Source: an uncultured Prevotella sp. | Lineage (GTDB): Bacteria > Bacteroidota > Bacteroidia > Bacteroidales > Bacteroidaceae | Length of the DNA: 64,000 nt | Direction: 5' to 3' | Assembly: GCA_900540885.1 (NCBI GenBank) | Contig: UQHJ01000002.1 | Coordinates: 1 to 64,000 of the forward strand | Shown: positions 1-7,473 of the stretch, piece by piece | How the letters are laid out: each line of letters begins with the position of its first letter | Numbering within the stretch: the first letter of the stretch is position 1 | Translations under genes and position numbers: made by a program | The notes under the pieces: generated by a model | What the model was told of the DNA's origin: nothing | Databases searched by the model: none | The model's input: only the letters and a program-made list of their open reading frames with translations

Positions 1-140
1 AACTCAGAAATGTCGTTCCAAGATTGAGCTCCTGCTATAACTGCAGCTATTGTAATGTATATGATATGCTCCATCTTGTAAGTTGTTCGTCCTGATACGC
101 GAGGGTCCACCATCTGTTTAGATAACTTAATTATGCTCAT
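1..140 (-). mobile_element. ISAs1-family transposase, N-terminal fragment (gene runs off the window)
   Basis: On the minus strand an ATG at 140 opens a frame that stays open to base 1 (46 codons). The peptide begins MSIIKLSKQMVDPRVSGRTT and continues with a hydrophobic stretch ending IAAVIAGAQSWNDISE. The DPR...GR.TY pattern followed by an A(V/I)IAGA.SW core is the N-terminal DDE_Tnp_1-associated region of ISAs1-family transposases, which are about 370 residues long. Only the beginning is visible, so I cannot tell whether the gene is intact. I could not identify the IS terminal repeat in the 550 bases upstream of the start. Family assignment is from motif memory. Confidence 0.75.
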
Positions 141-292
141 TTTCGTATTTCAATTTGTTAATCTTTTAGACTATAAAGATACGAAAAATATCTAACATAA
201 ACAAGTCTAATGCATTAATAATCAATGCCTTACAATTGGAAATGTTGCAGTTTTTATCCGAATAATTTTGGTGCGTCTGCCCTGATGAATGC

Positions 293-400
293 CGATCAAT
301 CATCGTCCACTTTGTCGTGTACGTGTTTCCACAGGCCAGTGGAAACACGTATACTGGCCAGTGGAAACACGTCCACAGGCCAGTGGACGACAGCTGATCA
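293..400. repeat. Cluster of nested inverted repeats built on GGCCAGTGGAAACACGT
   Basis: A perfect 12-bp inverted repeat occupies 321-332 and 339-350 with the 6-base spacer AGGCCA. The 17-mer GGCCAGTGGAAACACGT at 334-350 recurs exactly at 356-372. A second hairpin (CGTCCAC, spacer AGGCCA, GTGGACG) lies at 370-389. The flanks GATCA..TCGTCCAC (about 295-310) and GTGGACGACAGCTGATC (383-399) are also roughly complementary. No plausible gene covers this stretch. It looks like a REP or MITE-type intergenic repeat, but I see no second copy elsewhere in the window. Confidence 0.8.
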
Positions 401-507
401 CTGAGAAAAAAATAGCCCTCCACTTATGGTTGAACCTTTTGGTGTCCTTCCTCTCATCTTTATTCATAAGGTAGGTTGACGCTGTAGCGTACTTATTTTT
501 AATCAAG

Positions 508-618
508 GTTGACACTGCAAATGCGGCATCGTAAGGAGGGTTATACCTACTTGATATAACGCGTGTGTTATACATTCGTCGATAAAAAACACGGGTTTGT
601 CTATTTTGCAGTGTCAAC
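508..618. repeat. 111-bp segment bounded by 13-bp perfect inverted repeats
   Basis: GTTGACACTGCAA at 508-520 is the exact reverse complement of TTGCAGTGTCAAC at 606-618. A third related but degenerate word (GTTGACGCTGTAG) starts at 476. The interior has a smaller palindrome around GATATAACGCGTGTGTTATA. No reading frame inside looks like a protein. It may be a tiny non-autonomous element or a large hairpin upstream of the efflux operon. Confidence 0.6.
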
Positions 619-654
619 AAGTCTTTAGTTGGATTTTAACAATAGAGGGTACTA

Positions 655-662
655 TATCTTTG
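655..662 (+). promoter_or_regulatory. Putative -7 box for the TolC-MacAB operon
   Basis: TATCTTTG fits the Bacteroidota -7 consensus TAnnTTTG and lies 28 bases before the ATG at 691. A TTG at 629-631 may serve as the -33 element, although the spacing is slightly long. Confidence 0.5.
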
Positions 663-690
663 CACTTGTAAAAACGAAACATAAGACAGA

Positions 691-2049
691 ATGAAAATGT
701 TTAAACTGCAAAAATTAGGAATGGCTACTGTATTGAGCCTGTTGCCCTTATGTAGTTGGGCACAGACGGCAGATGGCGTGTGGTCACTTAGCGATTGCAT
801 TAACTATGCTTTGGCGCATAATGTGCAGTTGCTCAAGAGTCAGGCTACGGAGCAGTCAACACGCGTAGACGTGACAGAGGCAAAGGCAGGATTGCTGCCC
901 AGCCTAAGTGCCTCAGTTACGCAAGGGGTGAATTACCGCCCTTTCCAAGAGAGTGGAGGTAACTTCGTGAATGGCGGCATTGCTACGTCGGCTGCTGATA
1001 AGGTTACGCAGAATGGTAGCTATGGCGTTAACGCTCAGTGGGTAGTGTGGAACGGTGGGAAGAATAAGATGAACATTACCAATGCACAGTATTCACAGCA
1101 AATGGCGGCTTACGACACGCAAACTTCAGCTAATAAGATTAAGGAGCAAATAGCGCAACTCTACGTGCAGATACTCTACATGACGGAGGCCGAGAAGGTG
1201 AACGAAACGCTTCTGAAGCAGGACTCTGTCATCTGTCAGCGTGGCGAGCAGATGGTTAAAGTGGGTTCGATGGCGAAGGCTGACTTAGCTCAGTTGCAGG
1301 CGCAGATGAGCCAAGGACGCTACGATGTGGTGAATGTTCAAACGCAGATAGCTGAAGCAAAGATGCAATTGAAGCAGTTGCTCGAATTGTCTTCGGAGGT
1401 GGCTTTCGACGTTCAACCTATCAGTGCCACTGATGCCCAAGTGTTAAGCACGATTCCTTCGAAAGCGGCTATTTATGAAGCAGCCTTAGAAAATCGTCCT
1501 GAAATTAAACGTTCACAATTGGCGATTGAGCAAAGTGCTTTAAACACGAAGATCGCGAAGAGCGGCTATATGCCCACGGTAAGCCTCACGGGAAGTTTAG
1601 GCGATAGTCATATGACGGGTAGCCAAACGAACTGGGCCAAGCAAATGAAAAATAACTTTAGTGGTCAGTTAGGCGTGTCGGTCAGCATTCCAATATTTGA
1701 CAATCGTAAGAATAAGAGCGCAGTCGAACGTGCTAAGGTGGCAGAGACTACAGCGCAACTCGACTTGCAAGATACGCAAAAGCAGTTGTCACAAACCATT
1801 GAGACGTATTGGCTCAACGCTACCAATTCGCAAGCGAAGTATGCAGCTGCAAAGTCAAGCGTGGAGAGCATGGAAACAAGCTATGACCTCATGACAGAGC
1901 AGTTTAACTTAGGGTTAAAGAACATTGCCGAACTGCTTAACAGTCGTGCTAACTTGTTGAATGCGCAACAACAGATGCTGCAGGACAAGTATACCGCATT
2001 ATTAAATCGTAATTTGCTCTCATTCTATGGGGGTGAGGAATTAAAGTAA
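691..2049 (+). CDS. TolC-family outer membrane efflux protein
   Basis: This is the 452-residue outer membrane channel of a tripartite exporter. A signal peptide (about residues 1-25, ending CSWAQ) precedes two alpha-helical hairpin repeats rich in Q, A and N, typical of the OEP/TolC fold. Recognisable parts are the N-terminal SLSDCINYALAHN helix and the NLGLKNIAELLNSRANLLNAQ segment near the C-terminus. It is the first gene of a co-directional cluster: the MacA-like adaptor starts 14 bases downstream and the MacB-type ABC ATPase and permease follow. This implies a MacAB-TolC pump spanning both membranes. The substrate cannot be inferred. Size and order match the family, and I see no lesions. 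Confidence 0.9.
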   Translation: MKMFKLQKLGMATVLSLLPLCSWAQTADGVWSLSDCINYALAHNVQLLKSQATEQSTRVDVTEAKAGLLPSLSASVTQGVNYRPFQESGGNFVNGGIATSAADKVTQNGSYGVNAQWVVWNGGKNKMNITNAQYSQQMAAYDTQTSANKIKEQIAQLYVQILYMTEAEKVNETLLKQDSVICQRGEQMVKVGSMAKADLAQLQAQMSQGRYDVVNVQTQIAEAKMQLKQLLELSSEVAFDVQPISATDAQVLSTIPSKAAIYEAALENRPEIKRSQLAIEQSALNTKIAKSGYMPTVSLTGSLGDSHMTGSQTNWAKQMKNNFSGQLGVSVSIPIFDNRKNKSAVERAKVAETTAQLDLQDTQKQLSQTIETYWLNATNSQAKYAAAKSSVESMETSYDLMTEQFNLGLKNIAELLNSRANLLNAQQQMLQDKYTALLNRNLLSFYGGEELK

Positions 2050-2063
2050 TATAGATAAGAACC

Positions 2064-3257
2064 ATGAAGTTGAATAAAAAGAAAATACTCATAGGCGTAG
2101 CAGCTGTAGCAATCGTTGCAGGTGGTGTCTATGCCTTCTTGCAAAAGCAGGAAGCTCCCTTCGAGGTGAGCTACGAAACGGCTAAAGTTGAAAAAGCTAC
2201 TATTGGAAATAGCGTGACGGCAACGGGTACGATTGAGGCCGTGACTTCAGTTGAGGTCGGTACGCAGGTGTCGGGCATCATCGATAAGATTTACGTTGAC
2301 TACAATAGTGTAGTGAAGAAAGGGCAAGTCATTGCTGAGTTGGACAAGACGAACTTAATCAGTGAGTTGAAGAGTGCTACAAGCCAACTGGAAAGCGCAA
2401 AAAGCGACTTGAACTATCAGCAGTCAAACTTCAGTCGTATGAAGACGCTTTACGGCAAAGGACTCATCAGCGCAAATGATTACGAGTCAGCTCGTTTGTC
2501 GTTGCAGCAGGCCCAAAGCCTTGTGGCTCAGCGTCAGGAGGCGGTCAATAAAGCGCAAACTAACTTGAGCTATGCTACGATTACGTCGCCTATTGACGGT
2601 GTGGTATTGAGCAAATCGGTTGAAGAAGGTCAGACCGTAGCTTCAAGCTTTAGTACGCCAACGCTCTTTACGATTGTGAAGGATATGACTGATATGCGCG
2701 TTGTAGCCAGCGTCGATGAAGCAGATATAGGTCAAGTAAAAGTAGGACAACGTGTCACTTACACGGTCGATGCTTATCCCGATGAAACGTTTGAGGGTAC
2801 AGTAACGCAGGTGCGCAATGAAGCTACAACGGAGAATAATGTAGTTACCTACGAGGTGGTTATTTCAGCTCCGAACCCTGACTTAAAGTTGAAACCAGGC
2901 TTGACTGCAAACGTGACTATCTATACGTTGGAGCAATCGGGTATCGTTAGTGTACCAACAAAGGCGTTGCGCTTTACTCCCACAAAGGAGACTGTTGGGG
3001 CAAAAGATAAAATCGTAGATTGTAATGGTACACACAAACTTTGGGTGCGTGAAGGAAGAACCTTTAAGGCATATAGCGTACAGACGGGTATAACGAATGG
3101 CACTCGCACACAGATATTGAGTGGCGTAAAAGAGGGTACGGTCGTAGTAGTCGACATGAAGGAAGCCGCAAGCAACGACGAATCCTCTGAATCGACTGAA
3201 GGCAGTGACGAGAAGAGTCCCTTCTCTCCTGGACCTCCCAGTAAAAAGAAAAAGTAA
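2064..3257 (+). CDS. macA: MacA-like periplasmic adaptor (RND/HlyD family)
   Basis: This 397-residue membrane-fusion protein links the inner membrane ABC transporter to the TolC channel. An N-terminal signal anchor (about residues 5-25) is followed by a biotinyl-lipoyl half (TGTIEAVTSVEVGTQVSG), a coiled-coil hairpin (about 90-165, rich in Q, S and A), the second lipoyl half (ATITSPIDGVVLSKSVEEG) and beta-barrel and membrane-proximal domains. The C-terminal tail is acidic and Ser-rich, then ends in KKKK, an unusually charged ending. The gene sits between tolC and the ABC ATPase, with six bases separating it from the latter. Family identity is firm; the drug or lipid substrate is unknown. Confidence 0.92.
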   Translation: MKLNKKKILIGVAAVAIVAGGVYAFLQKQEAPFEVSYETAKVEKATIGNSVTATGTIEAVTSVEVGTQVSGIIDKIYVDYNSVVKKGQVIAELDKTNLISELKSATSQLESAKSDLNYQQSNFSRMKTLYGKGLISANDYESARLSLQQAQSLVAQRQEAVNKAQTNLSYATITSPIDGVVLSKSVEEGQTVASSFSTPTLFTIVKDMTDMRVVASVDEADIGQVKVGQRVTYTVDAYPDETFEGTVTQVRNEATTENNVVTYEVVISAPNPDLKLKPGLTANVTIYTLEQSGIVSVPTKALRFTPTKETVGAKDKIVDCNGTHKLWVREGRTFKAYSVQTGITNGTRTQILSGVKEGTVVVVDMKEAASNDESSESTEGSDEKSPFSPGPPSKKKK

Positions 3258-3263
3258 ACTATT

Positions 3264-4058
3264 ATGGAAAAGATAGTAGACGAGGCCTTCCCTCAGCCCG
3301 AAGATAGGGCTGATAAGAAGGTGGTGATAGAGTTGGACAATGTTCGACGTAACTTTATTGTGGGCGACGAGACCGTTCATGCGCTGAAAGGCGTTTCGTT
3401 TAAAATATATGAAGGAGAGTTCGTTACGATTATGGGTACGTCGGGTTCGGGTAAGTCGACTTTGCTCAATCAGTTGGGGTGTCTTGACACGCCCTCAAGT
3501 GGTGAGTATTACTTGGACGGCGTGAGTGTGCGCTCGATGAAGCGCAGCGAGCGCGCTATATTACGTAATCGCAAGATTGGCTTCGTGTTTCAGAACTATA
3601 ACTTGCTGCCCAAAACTACGGCGGTCGAAAACGTTGAACTTCCCTTGATGTACAATGCTTCCGTTTCGGCAACGGAACGTCGCGAACGGAGTATTGAGGC
3701 CCTGAAAATGGTGGGATTGGGCGAGCGCTTGTATCATAAGTCAAACCAGATGTCGGGCGGTCAGATGCAGCGTGTGGCCATTGCGCGTGCGTTGGTTAAC
3801 AATCCAGCTGTTATCTTGGCCGATGAGGCTACGGGTAATTTGGACACGCGTACTTCGTTTGAGATACTTGTGTTGTTTCAAAAGCTATTTAAGGCTGGTC
3901 GAACCATTATATTCGTTACGCACAATCCCGAAATCGCGCTTTACTCAAGTCGTAACATCTTCTTACGTGACGGCTTACTACGTGAGGACGTGGTTAACCA
4001 TAATATTCATTCAGCGGCAAAGGCTCTGGCCGAATTACCTGTGACGGAGGAGTCGTAA
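3264..4058 (+). CDS. MacB-type ABC transporter ATP-binding subunit
   Basis: This 264-residue cytoplasmic ATPase of the MacB/LolD class powers the adjacent FtsX-like permease. The Walker A GTSGSGKST (about residues 58-66), Q-loop VFQNYNLLP, signature MSGGQMQRVAIARAL and Walker B VILADEATGNLD are all intact, as is the H-loop (FVTHNPE). In E. coli MacB the ATPase is fused to the permease; here, as is usual in Bacteroidota, they are separate genes 14 bases apart. About 20 charged residues precede the conserved VIELDNVRRNF start, a slightly longer N-terminus than in LolD. Confidence 0.95.
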   Translation: MEKIVDEAFPQPEDRADKKVVIELDNVRRNFIVGDETVHALKGVSFKIYEGEFVTIMGTSGSGKSTLLNQLGCLDTPSSGEYYLDGVSVRSMKRSERAILRNRKIGFVFQNYNLLPKTTAVENVELPLMYNASVSATERRERSIEALKMVGLGERLYHKSNQMSGGQMQRVAIARALVNNPAVILADEATGNLDTRTSFEILVLFQKLFKAGRTIIFVTHNPEIALYSSRNIFLRDGLLREDVVNHNIHSAAKALAELPVTEES

Positions 4059-4072
4059 ATCGTAAGTATAAT

Positions 4073-5296
4073 ATGAATATAGCAAATTTATTTAAGATAG
4101 CTTTGCGTGCCATTGCTGCCAATAAGCTGCGTTCCTTTTTGACAATGTTGGGTATCATCATCGGTGTGGCTTCGGTCATTGCCATGTTGGCTATTGGACA
4201 GGGTTCGAAAAAGAGCATTCAAGCGAACATTGCAGAGATGGGGTCGAACATGATTATGATCCGTCCTGGACAGGACAAGGGGCCTGGCGGAGCGCAACAA
4301 GATGCTTCGGATATGCAGACGTTAAAGTTAAAGGATTATGAAACGCTTAAGGAGCAGTCGAAGTACTTAGCCGCCATATCGCCCAATGTAAACGCTTCAG
4401 GACAATTTATTAATGGCAATAACAATACGCCCTCGACTATGTATGGCATTTCGCCCGATTATCTGCAGATTCGCCAGCAGAAGGTAAAGGACGGGGAGAT
4501 GTTTACTGACGAGGACGTAAAGACGAGCGCTAAGGTGTGTGTGATAGGTAAAACGGTAGCGGACAATCTGTTTACGAATGGAGAAGACCCGATAGGCAAA
4601 GTAATTCGTTACAACAAGATACCGTTCCGCATCGTAGGCGTATTGGAGTCAAAGGGTTACAACTCATTTGGTATGGACCAAGATGACGTCGTATTTGCTC
4701 CTTACACAACGGTGATGAAACGTATTCTTTCAGTTACCTATTTGCAAGGCATCAATGCTTCTGCCATAACGGAGGATATGACGGACTTAGCGATTGAGGA
4801 CGTGACGAACATCTTGCGCGAAAATCATAAGCTAAAGGGCGCGGACGAGGACAACTTCACCATTCGCAGTCAACAAGAGATGGCTGAGATGATGAACTCA
4901 ACCTCGGACACGATGACCGTTCTACTCTTAGTGGTAGCTTGTATCTCGCTCGTAGTCGGTGGTATCGGTATTATGAACATTATGTATGTGAGCGTGACGG
5001 AGCGCACGAAGGAAATCGGCTTGCGAATGTCGGTCGGCGCTCGTGGTATTGACATCTTAAATCAGTTCTTGATAGAGTCGGTATTGCTCAGCGTTACGGG
5101 TGGCTTAATAGGTGTACTTTGTGGCATTGGCGCGGCAGTTGGCATTAACGTGTTTGCTCACTGGCCCATACAAATACAACCTTGGAGCGTACTCTTGAGC
5201 TTTGTCGTATGTTCGGCTACGGGTATATTCTTTGGTTGGTATCCAGCCAAGAAGGCTGCAAGTCTCGACCCCATTGAGGCGATAAGGTATGAGTAG
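4073..5296 (+). CDS. macB: MacB-type ABC transporter permease (FtsX/MacB_PCD)
   Basis: This is the 407-residue inner membrane permease of the tripartite pump. The first transmembrane helix (FLTMLGIIIGVASVIAMLAIG, about residues 21-43) is followed by a large periplasmic MacB_PCD domain. Three C-terminal helices belong to the FtsX fold, with the conserved VGGIGIMNIMYVSVTERTKE and the closing AASLDPIEAIRYE motif. These hallmarks assign it to mechanotransmission ABC exporters such as MacB rather than to conventional exporters. A terminator hairpin lies 12 bases after the stop, closing the four-gene operon before the kinase gene. Confidence 0.95.
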   Translation: MNIANLFKIALRAIAANKLRSFLTMLGIIIGVASVIAMLAIGQGSKKSIQANIAEMGSNMIMIRPGQDKGPGGAQQDASDMQTLKLKDYETLKEQSKYLAAISPNVNASGQFINGNNNTPSTMYGISPDYLQIRQQKVKDGEMFTDEDVKTSAKVCVIGKTVADNLFTNGEDPIGKVIRYNKIPFRIVGVLESKGYNSFGMDQDDVVFAPYTTVMKRILSVTYLQGINASAITEDMTDLAIEDVTNILRENHKLKGADEDNFTIRSQQEMAEMMNSTSDTMTVLLLVVACISLVVGGIGIMNIMYVSVTERTKEIGLRMSVGARGIDILNQFLIESVLLSVTGGLIGVLCGIGAAVGINVFAHWPIQIQPWSVLLSFVVCSATGIFFGWYPAKKAASLDPIEAIRYE

Positions 5297-5308
5297 TTTG
5301 AATAATTT

Positions 5309-5355
5309 GAGGTTCGGTTTTAATGATATTATTGATTATCTCCGAACCTCTTTTT
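5309..5355 (+). terminator. Rho-independent terminator after macB
   Basis: GAGGTTCGG (5309-5317) pairs with CCGAACCTC (5342-5350) and is followed at once by TTTTT. It separates the pump operon from the sensor kinase, whose own -7 box begins two bases later. Confidence 0.8.
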
Positions 5356-5356
5356 G

Positions 5357-5364
5357 TATATTTG
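5357..5364 (+). promoter_or_regulatory. Putative -7 box for the LytS/LytTR pair
   Basis: TATATTTG matches TAnnTTTG directly after the macB terminator and 26 bases before ATG 5391. It supports the start at 5391 over the longer frame opening at 5289. Confidence 0.7.
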
Positions 5365-5390
5365 CACGTATCAAAACGAAAGATTACATA

Positions 5391-6512
5391 ATGGCAGAAA
5401 AGCATACTTTACAACCCAAACAACCACGTATTGAAACGTTTATAGAGGTTGCGGTGCATGTGTTGGCTTGGAGCTACATTTTCATTTCGCCCTTATTTTT
5501 TAAGCGAAGAGGGGAGACAATAGACTGGAATCATTACATTTATGGCAGTTTGTTGCCTATCACGTTGTGTGTCAGCTTCTATCTGAATTACTTTATCTTT
5601 GTGCCGCGCTTCTTGCTTAACAAGGAGAAGCGTAAGTGGTTCTTTATCTGTAATGTGCTGATTTTTTGTGTCTATCAATTTGGCATAGAATTGCAAGCCT
5701 TCTTGCTCGCTCCGATGAATAAGCCAATGGCATCTCCTCGTGGTGGGTGGCGAGGGCCACATCCAGAATTTCGTAACGATCTTCCGCCTAAGGTGTTTTT
5801 CATCGTTCGTGGATTCTTATTTTATGTGTCGGCTATAGGAGCTTCGGTTGTTTTGCATTTAAGTAAACGTTGGAAGCAAAGTGAGAAAGCACGCGCTGAG
5901 GCAGAGTTAGGACGCTCGCAAGCGGAGCTGAAGAACTTGAAGAATCAGATCAATCCGCACTTCTTGCTCAATACGCTCAATAATATTTATGCCCTTACGG
6001 GGTTTGATCAAGAAAAAGCTCAATGGGCCATTCATGAGTTGAGTCGTTTGTTGCGCTATATGTTGTACGAAAATCAGACGGAACGGGTTAGCTTGAATAA
6101 GGAGGTGGAGTTCTTACAGTCTTACATCTCGCTCATGCGCCTGCGATTGCTTGACAATGTTGACGTAAAGGTTGTGTTTGACTATCCGAAGGAAGAGAAC
6201 CTTCAAATAGCTCCGCTTATCTTCATCTCTTTAGTAGAGAATGCGTTTAAGCATGGCATAAGTTCTGGGCAACATAATTTTATCCATATCACTTTAAAGA
6301 GTGATGCACACCATTTATGCTTTTGCTGTGAAAATAGTAACACGCCGCAACGCGAAAGCGATAAGTCGCCAGGGGGTGTCGGACTCCAGCAGGTGGCAAG
6401 TCGTCTGGATTATTCTTACCTCAATCGATATACGTGGCGTGTTGAACTTGCTGACGGTGGTAGTACCTATCGTTCTGTAATTGACATTTATGATAAACCC
6501 ATTAAACACTAA
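5391..6512 (+). CDS. LytS-type sensor histidine kinase (His_kinase PF06580)
   Basis: This 373-residue inner membrane kinase has four predicted transmembrane segments in its first half (for example VAVHVLAWSYIFISPLFF and IVRGFLFYVSAIGASVVLHL) and a short coiled coil rich in A, E and R. The His-kinase domain carries the phospho-acceptor motif NQINPHFLLNTLNN. The ATPase N-box is ISLVENAFKHGI and a G-box is GGVGLQQVASRL. There is no extracellular sensor domain, only short loops. I chose ATG 5391 because the promoter at 5357-5364 lies downstream of the alternative start at 5289. The partner regulator begins eight bases after the stop. Placement after the MacAB-TolC genes suggests it responds to the pump substrate or envelope stress (inference). 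Confidence 0.92.
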   Translation: MAEKHTLQPKQPRIETFIEVAVHVLAWSYIFISPLFFKRRGETIDWNHYIYGSLLPITLCVSFYLNYFIFVPRFLLNKEKRKWFFICNVLIFCVYQFGIELQAFLLAPMNKPMASPRGGWRGPHPEFRNDLPPKVFFIVRGFLFYVSAIGASVVLHLSKRWKQSEKARAEAELGRSQAELKNLKNQINPHFLLNTLNNIYALTGFDQEKAQWAIHELSRLLRYMLYENQTERVSLNKEVEFLQSYISLMRLRLLDNVDVKVVFDYPKEENLQIAPLIFISLVENAFKHGISSGQHNFIHITLKSDAHHLCFCCENSNTPQRESDKSPGGVGLQQVASRLDYSYLNRYTWRVELADGGSTYRSVIDIYDKPIKH

Positions 6513-6519
6513 TATAATT

Positions 6520-7341
6520 ATGAAATGCGCTCTTATCGATGACGAGCCGCTTGCGCTGGGATTGCTTGAGAGTTATGTAAAGAAGACTCCTATGCTTGAA
6601 CTCTGCGGTTGCTATTCAAGTGCTATCGAGGCAATGGGTGGATTGCAAAAGAAGCCCGTTGACATCTTGTTCTTGGACATTCAAATGCCAGACTTAGACG
6701 GCTTAGAGTTTTCGCGAACGATAGATACTGCTCGTACACGAATTATCTTTACCACAGCTTTTAGTCAATATGCGATTGATGGTTACAAGGTAAATGCACT
6801 CGACTATTTGCTAAAGCCTATTAGCTATGCAGACTTTGTGGGGGCTGTGAGTAGAGCGCAAAAGTGGTACGAGATGAGTCAATTAAAGTGGCAGTCTGCT
6901 GTTCAGTCAAGTGAGAAGACTACTGATAATCAGAAAGATGTAAATGAATTGAGTACGGAATTAAGTGAATCTGCAACAACATTATCGGAGTCAATAAGTA
7001 GTGATGACGGCTATGTGTTTGTTAAGAGTGATTATAAACTGTTGCGCGTTGACTTTGCTGATATTGAGTACATTGAAGGCTTAAAGGATTATGTGAAAAT
7101 CTATTTGTCATCTGCGCAGAAACCTATATTGAGTTTAACGTCGATGCGTAGCCTTGAACAGACGTTGCCTCCTTCAACGTTCTATCGTGTTCACCGTTCG
7201 TATATTGTAAACATGAGTAAGGTGCGCGTATTTGAACGTGGACAGATCGTCTTTGATGATAAGTATTTGCCGATCTCTGATAGTTATCGCGAGAGGGTGC
7301 AGCTATATCTTAACTCGCATCTGTTGAAGGGTAGGGGATAG
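6520..7341 (+). CDS. LytTR-family response regulator
   Basis: This 273-residue regulator pairs with the upstream LytS kinase. The receiver domain (residues 1-120) starts MKCALIDDEPLALGLL and has the phospho-acceptor aspartate in VDILFLDIQMPDLDG and the conserved lysine in LDYLLKPI. A Ser/Thr/Glu-rich linker of about 50 residues precedes a LytTR DNA-binding domain with IEYIEGLKDYVKIYL and FYRVHRSYIVNM. ATG 6520 is preferred over an in-frame ATG at 6481 inside the kinase gene because it gives the canonical receiver N-terminus. Likely targets are the MacAB operon or its own operon, but I could not identify a LytTR binding repeat. Confidence 0.93.
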   Translation: MKCALIDDEPLALGLLESYVKKTPMLELCGCYSSAIEAMGGLQKKPVDILFLDIQMPDLDGLEFSRTIDTARTRIIFTTAFSQYAIDGYKVNALDYLLKPISYADFVGAVSRAQKWYEMSQLKWQSAVQSSEKTTDNQKDVNELSTELSESATTLSESISSDDGYVFVKSDYKLLRVDFADIEYIEGLKDYVKIYLSSAQKPILSLTSMRSLEQTLPPSTFYRVHRSYIVNMSKVRVFERGQIVFDDKYLPISDSYRERVQLYLNSHLLKGRG

Positions 7342-7390
7342 TCGCTTTTGTACACGACCTCGCGCGCTGCCTTTAGCGATGCAAGAAGGA

Positions 7391-7433
7391 GCCGCCTTTG
7401 ATTGCTATTTAGTAATCAAAGGCGGCTTCTTTT
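7391..7433 (+). terminator. Terminator hairpin between lytTR and rho (convergent)
   Basis: GCCGCCTTTGATT (7391-7403) and AATCAAAGGCGGC (7414-7426) form a 13-bp perfect stem followed by TTCTTTT on the plus strand. It can serve the convergent rho gene as well. Confidence 0.85.
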
Positions 7434-7473
7434 GTATGGTTATGGAGTGTATGGGGGTGTAGCTTCTGTGGGT

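Noticed and set aside
300..620. Minus-strand 106-residue frame over the repeat block
   Set aside because: Composition follows the hairpin repeats (reiterated STGQ.TCFHWPVE pattern); no family and no codon bias.
5289..5390. Extended N-terminus for the LytS-type kinase
   Set aside because: A terminator and a consensus -7 box lie within this stretch, so the message starts after it; ATG 5391 fits the family.
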